The notes beneath the pieces were generated by a model. The model was given only the letters and a program-made list of their open reading frames with translations, did no database searches and was not told the origin of the DNA. From Bacillota bacterium (GTDB lineage Bacteria; Bacillota; UBA4882; UBA10575), in contig JAAZDX010000028.1 of the NCBI GenBank assembly GCA_012512605.1, positions 1 through 38,429 on the forward strand: 38,429 nucleotides of DNA, written 5' to 3'. The translations under genes were made by a program, and so were the position numbers. This document shows, in pieces, positions 38,209 through 38,429 of this stretch; within the stretch, counting starts at the first letter, position 1, and every line of letters starts with the position of its first letter.

Positions 38209-38429
38209 GTGTCGTTCGAAGTCTTGCTGGTTTATTTTCTTCTTTTACTGCTTGTTGCTTTTGGGGGGAAGCGCCTCGCTTCGCCGCTCCAGTTCGGTTT
38301 GGAGCTTCTGTTTAAAGGCGGAAGCGGTTTTCTTCTCCTTTTTGGCTTTAATCTTTTGACCCAATTTACCGGGTATTATTTACCTTTGAATCTTTATACC
38401 ATATTATACTGCGGTTTCTTGGGCCTACC
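38209..38429 (+). CDS. bofA: Pro-sigma-K processing inhibitor BofA (cut by window edge)
   Basis: The first 73 residues are visible; the gene runs off the right edge. It is highly hydrophobic with two to three membrane helices. It matches BofA in the segment PLQFGLELLFKGGSGFLLLF and the YLPLNLYTILYCGFLGL that precedes the usual P-G. BofA holds the SpoIVFB protease inactive in the outer forespore membrane until late sporulation. The GTG start follows GGGGAGGAGG and directly abuts the yaaL stop. This is the best evidence in the window for endospore formation. Confidence 0.85.
   Translation, partial: MSFEVLLVYFLLLLLVAFGGKRLASPLQFGLELLFKGGSGFLLLFGFNLLTQFTGYYLPLNLYTILYCGFLGL

Noticed and set aside
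1..38429. CRISPR arrays, tRNA/rRNA genes, insertion sequences, prophage or classical defence islands
   Set aside because: No regular direct repeats, no tRNA T-loop signatures outside the riboswitch, and no transposase, integrase or phage genes were seen on either strand.

Overview
The window looks like a chromosomal segment of a spore-forming member of the Bacillota (Firmicutes). A yaaL-bofA pair sits at the right edge (BofA restrains pro-sigma-K processing). A LysM/SleB-type wall hydrolase, a HelD RNA polymerase recycling motor, rapZ-yvcK and an S11 D,D-carboxypeptidase are also present. Ribosome binding sites are strong AAGGAGG types, and sigma-A-like promoters and U-run terminators are easy to see. 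One gene (about 8.3-9.3 kb) resembles an outer-membrane beta-barrel and ends in phenylalanine, so the host may be one of the diderm, spore-forming Bacillota (for example Limnochordia/Hydrogenispora-like or Halanaerobiales-like lineages). The species cannot be named from this sequence alone. No rRNA, tRNA, CRISPR array, transposase or prophage genes were found; this is mostly ordinary core chromosome with several unusual protein variants.

Layout, left to right. 0-4 kb: the tail of an unidentified gene, a DUF1015 protein and helD. 4.2-8.2 kb: a Cof-type HAD phosphatase facing a three-gene operon of overlapping M42 aminopeptidases. 8.3-11 kb: the putative outer-membrane protein, a LysE-type exporter and a stand-alone FRG-domain protein. 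11.1-14.6 kb: the de novo NAD operon nadA-nadB-nadC, read leftward from a clear promoter. 14.7-19.3 kb: folB, then a GT4 glycosyltransferase translationally coupled to a sugar nucleotidyltransferase whose phosphomannomutase-like half has lost its metal site. 19.4-22 kb: rapZ and a yvcK carrying an extra C-terminal domain that resembles PrcB_C. 22-25 kb: an FMN riboswitch with an attenuator, followed by an ATPase/permease/THI5-like binding protein set that is best read as a riboflavin (flavin precursor) importer. 25.3-33.5 kb: SleB-like hydrolase, a GltB-like FMN oxidoreductase, an EnvC-like M23 peptidase, ddl, bacteriohemerythrin, a nadE whose glutaminase cysteine is glycine, and a CsoR/CstR-family repressor with thioredoxin. 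33.5-38.4 kb: a dacF-like carboxypeptidase, DUF378, an MFS transporter, a secreted glucodextranase-C-like protein, yaaL and partial bofA.

Functional themes. Cofactor supply: NadA/B/C make nicotinate mononucleotide, NadE finishes NAD, FolB feeds folate, and the riboswitch-controlled importer scavenges a flavin. Envelope: Ddl, the EnvC-like factor, the S11 carboxypeptidase, the LysM hydrolase, YvcK/RapZ and the sugar-nucleotide genes. Peptide turnover: the M42 trio.

The most notable points are the likely mis-annotation trap at the FMN-controlled THI5-like transporter, the YvcK-PrcB_C fusion, the NadE lacking its catalytic cysteine, the pseudo-phosphomannomutase fusion, the barrel-like protein in a sporulating lineage, and a 65-bp intergenic element present in two copies.
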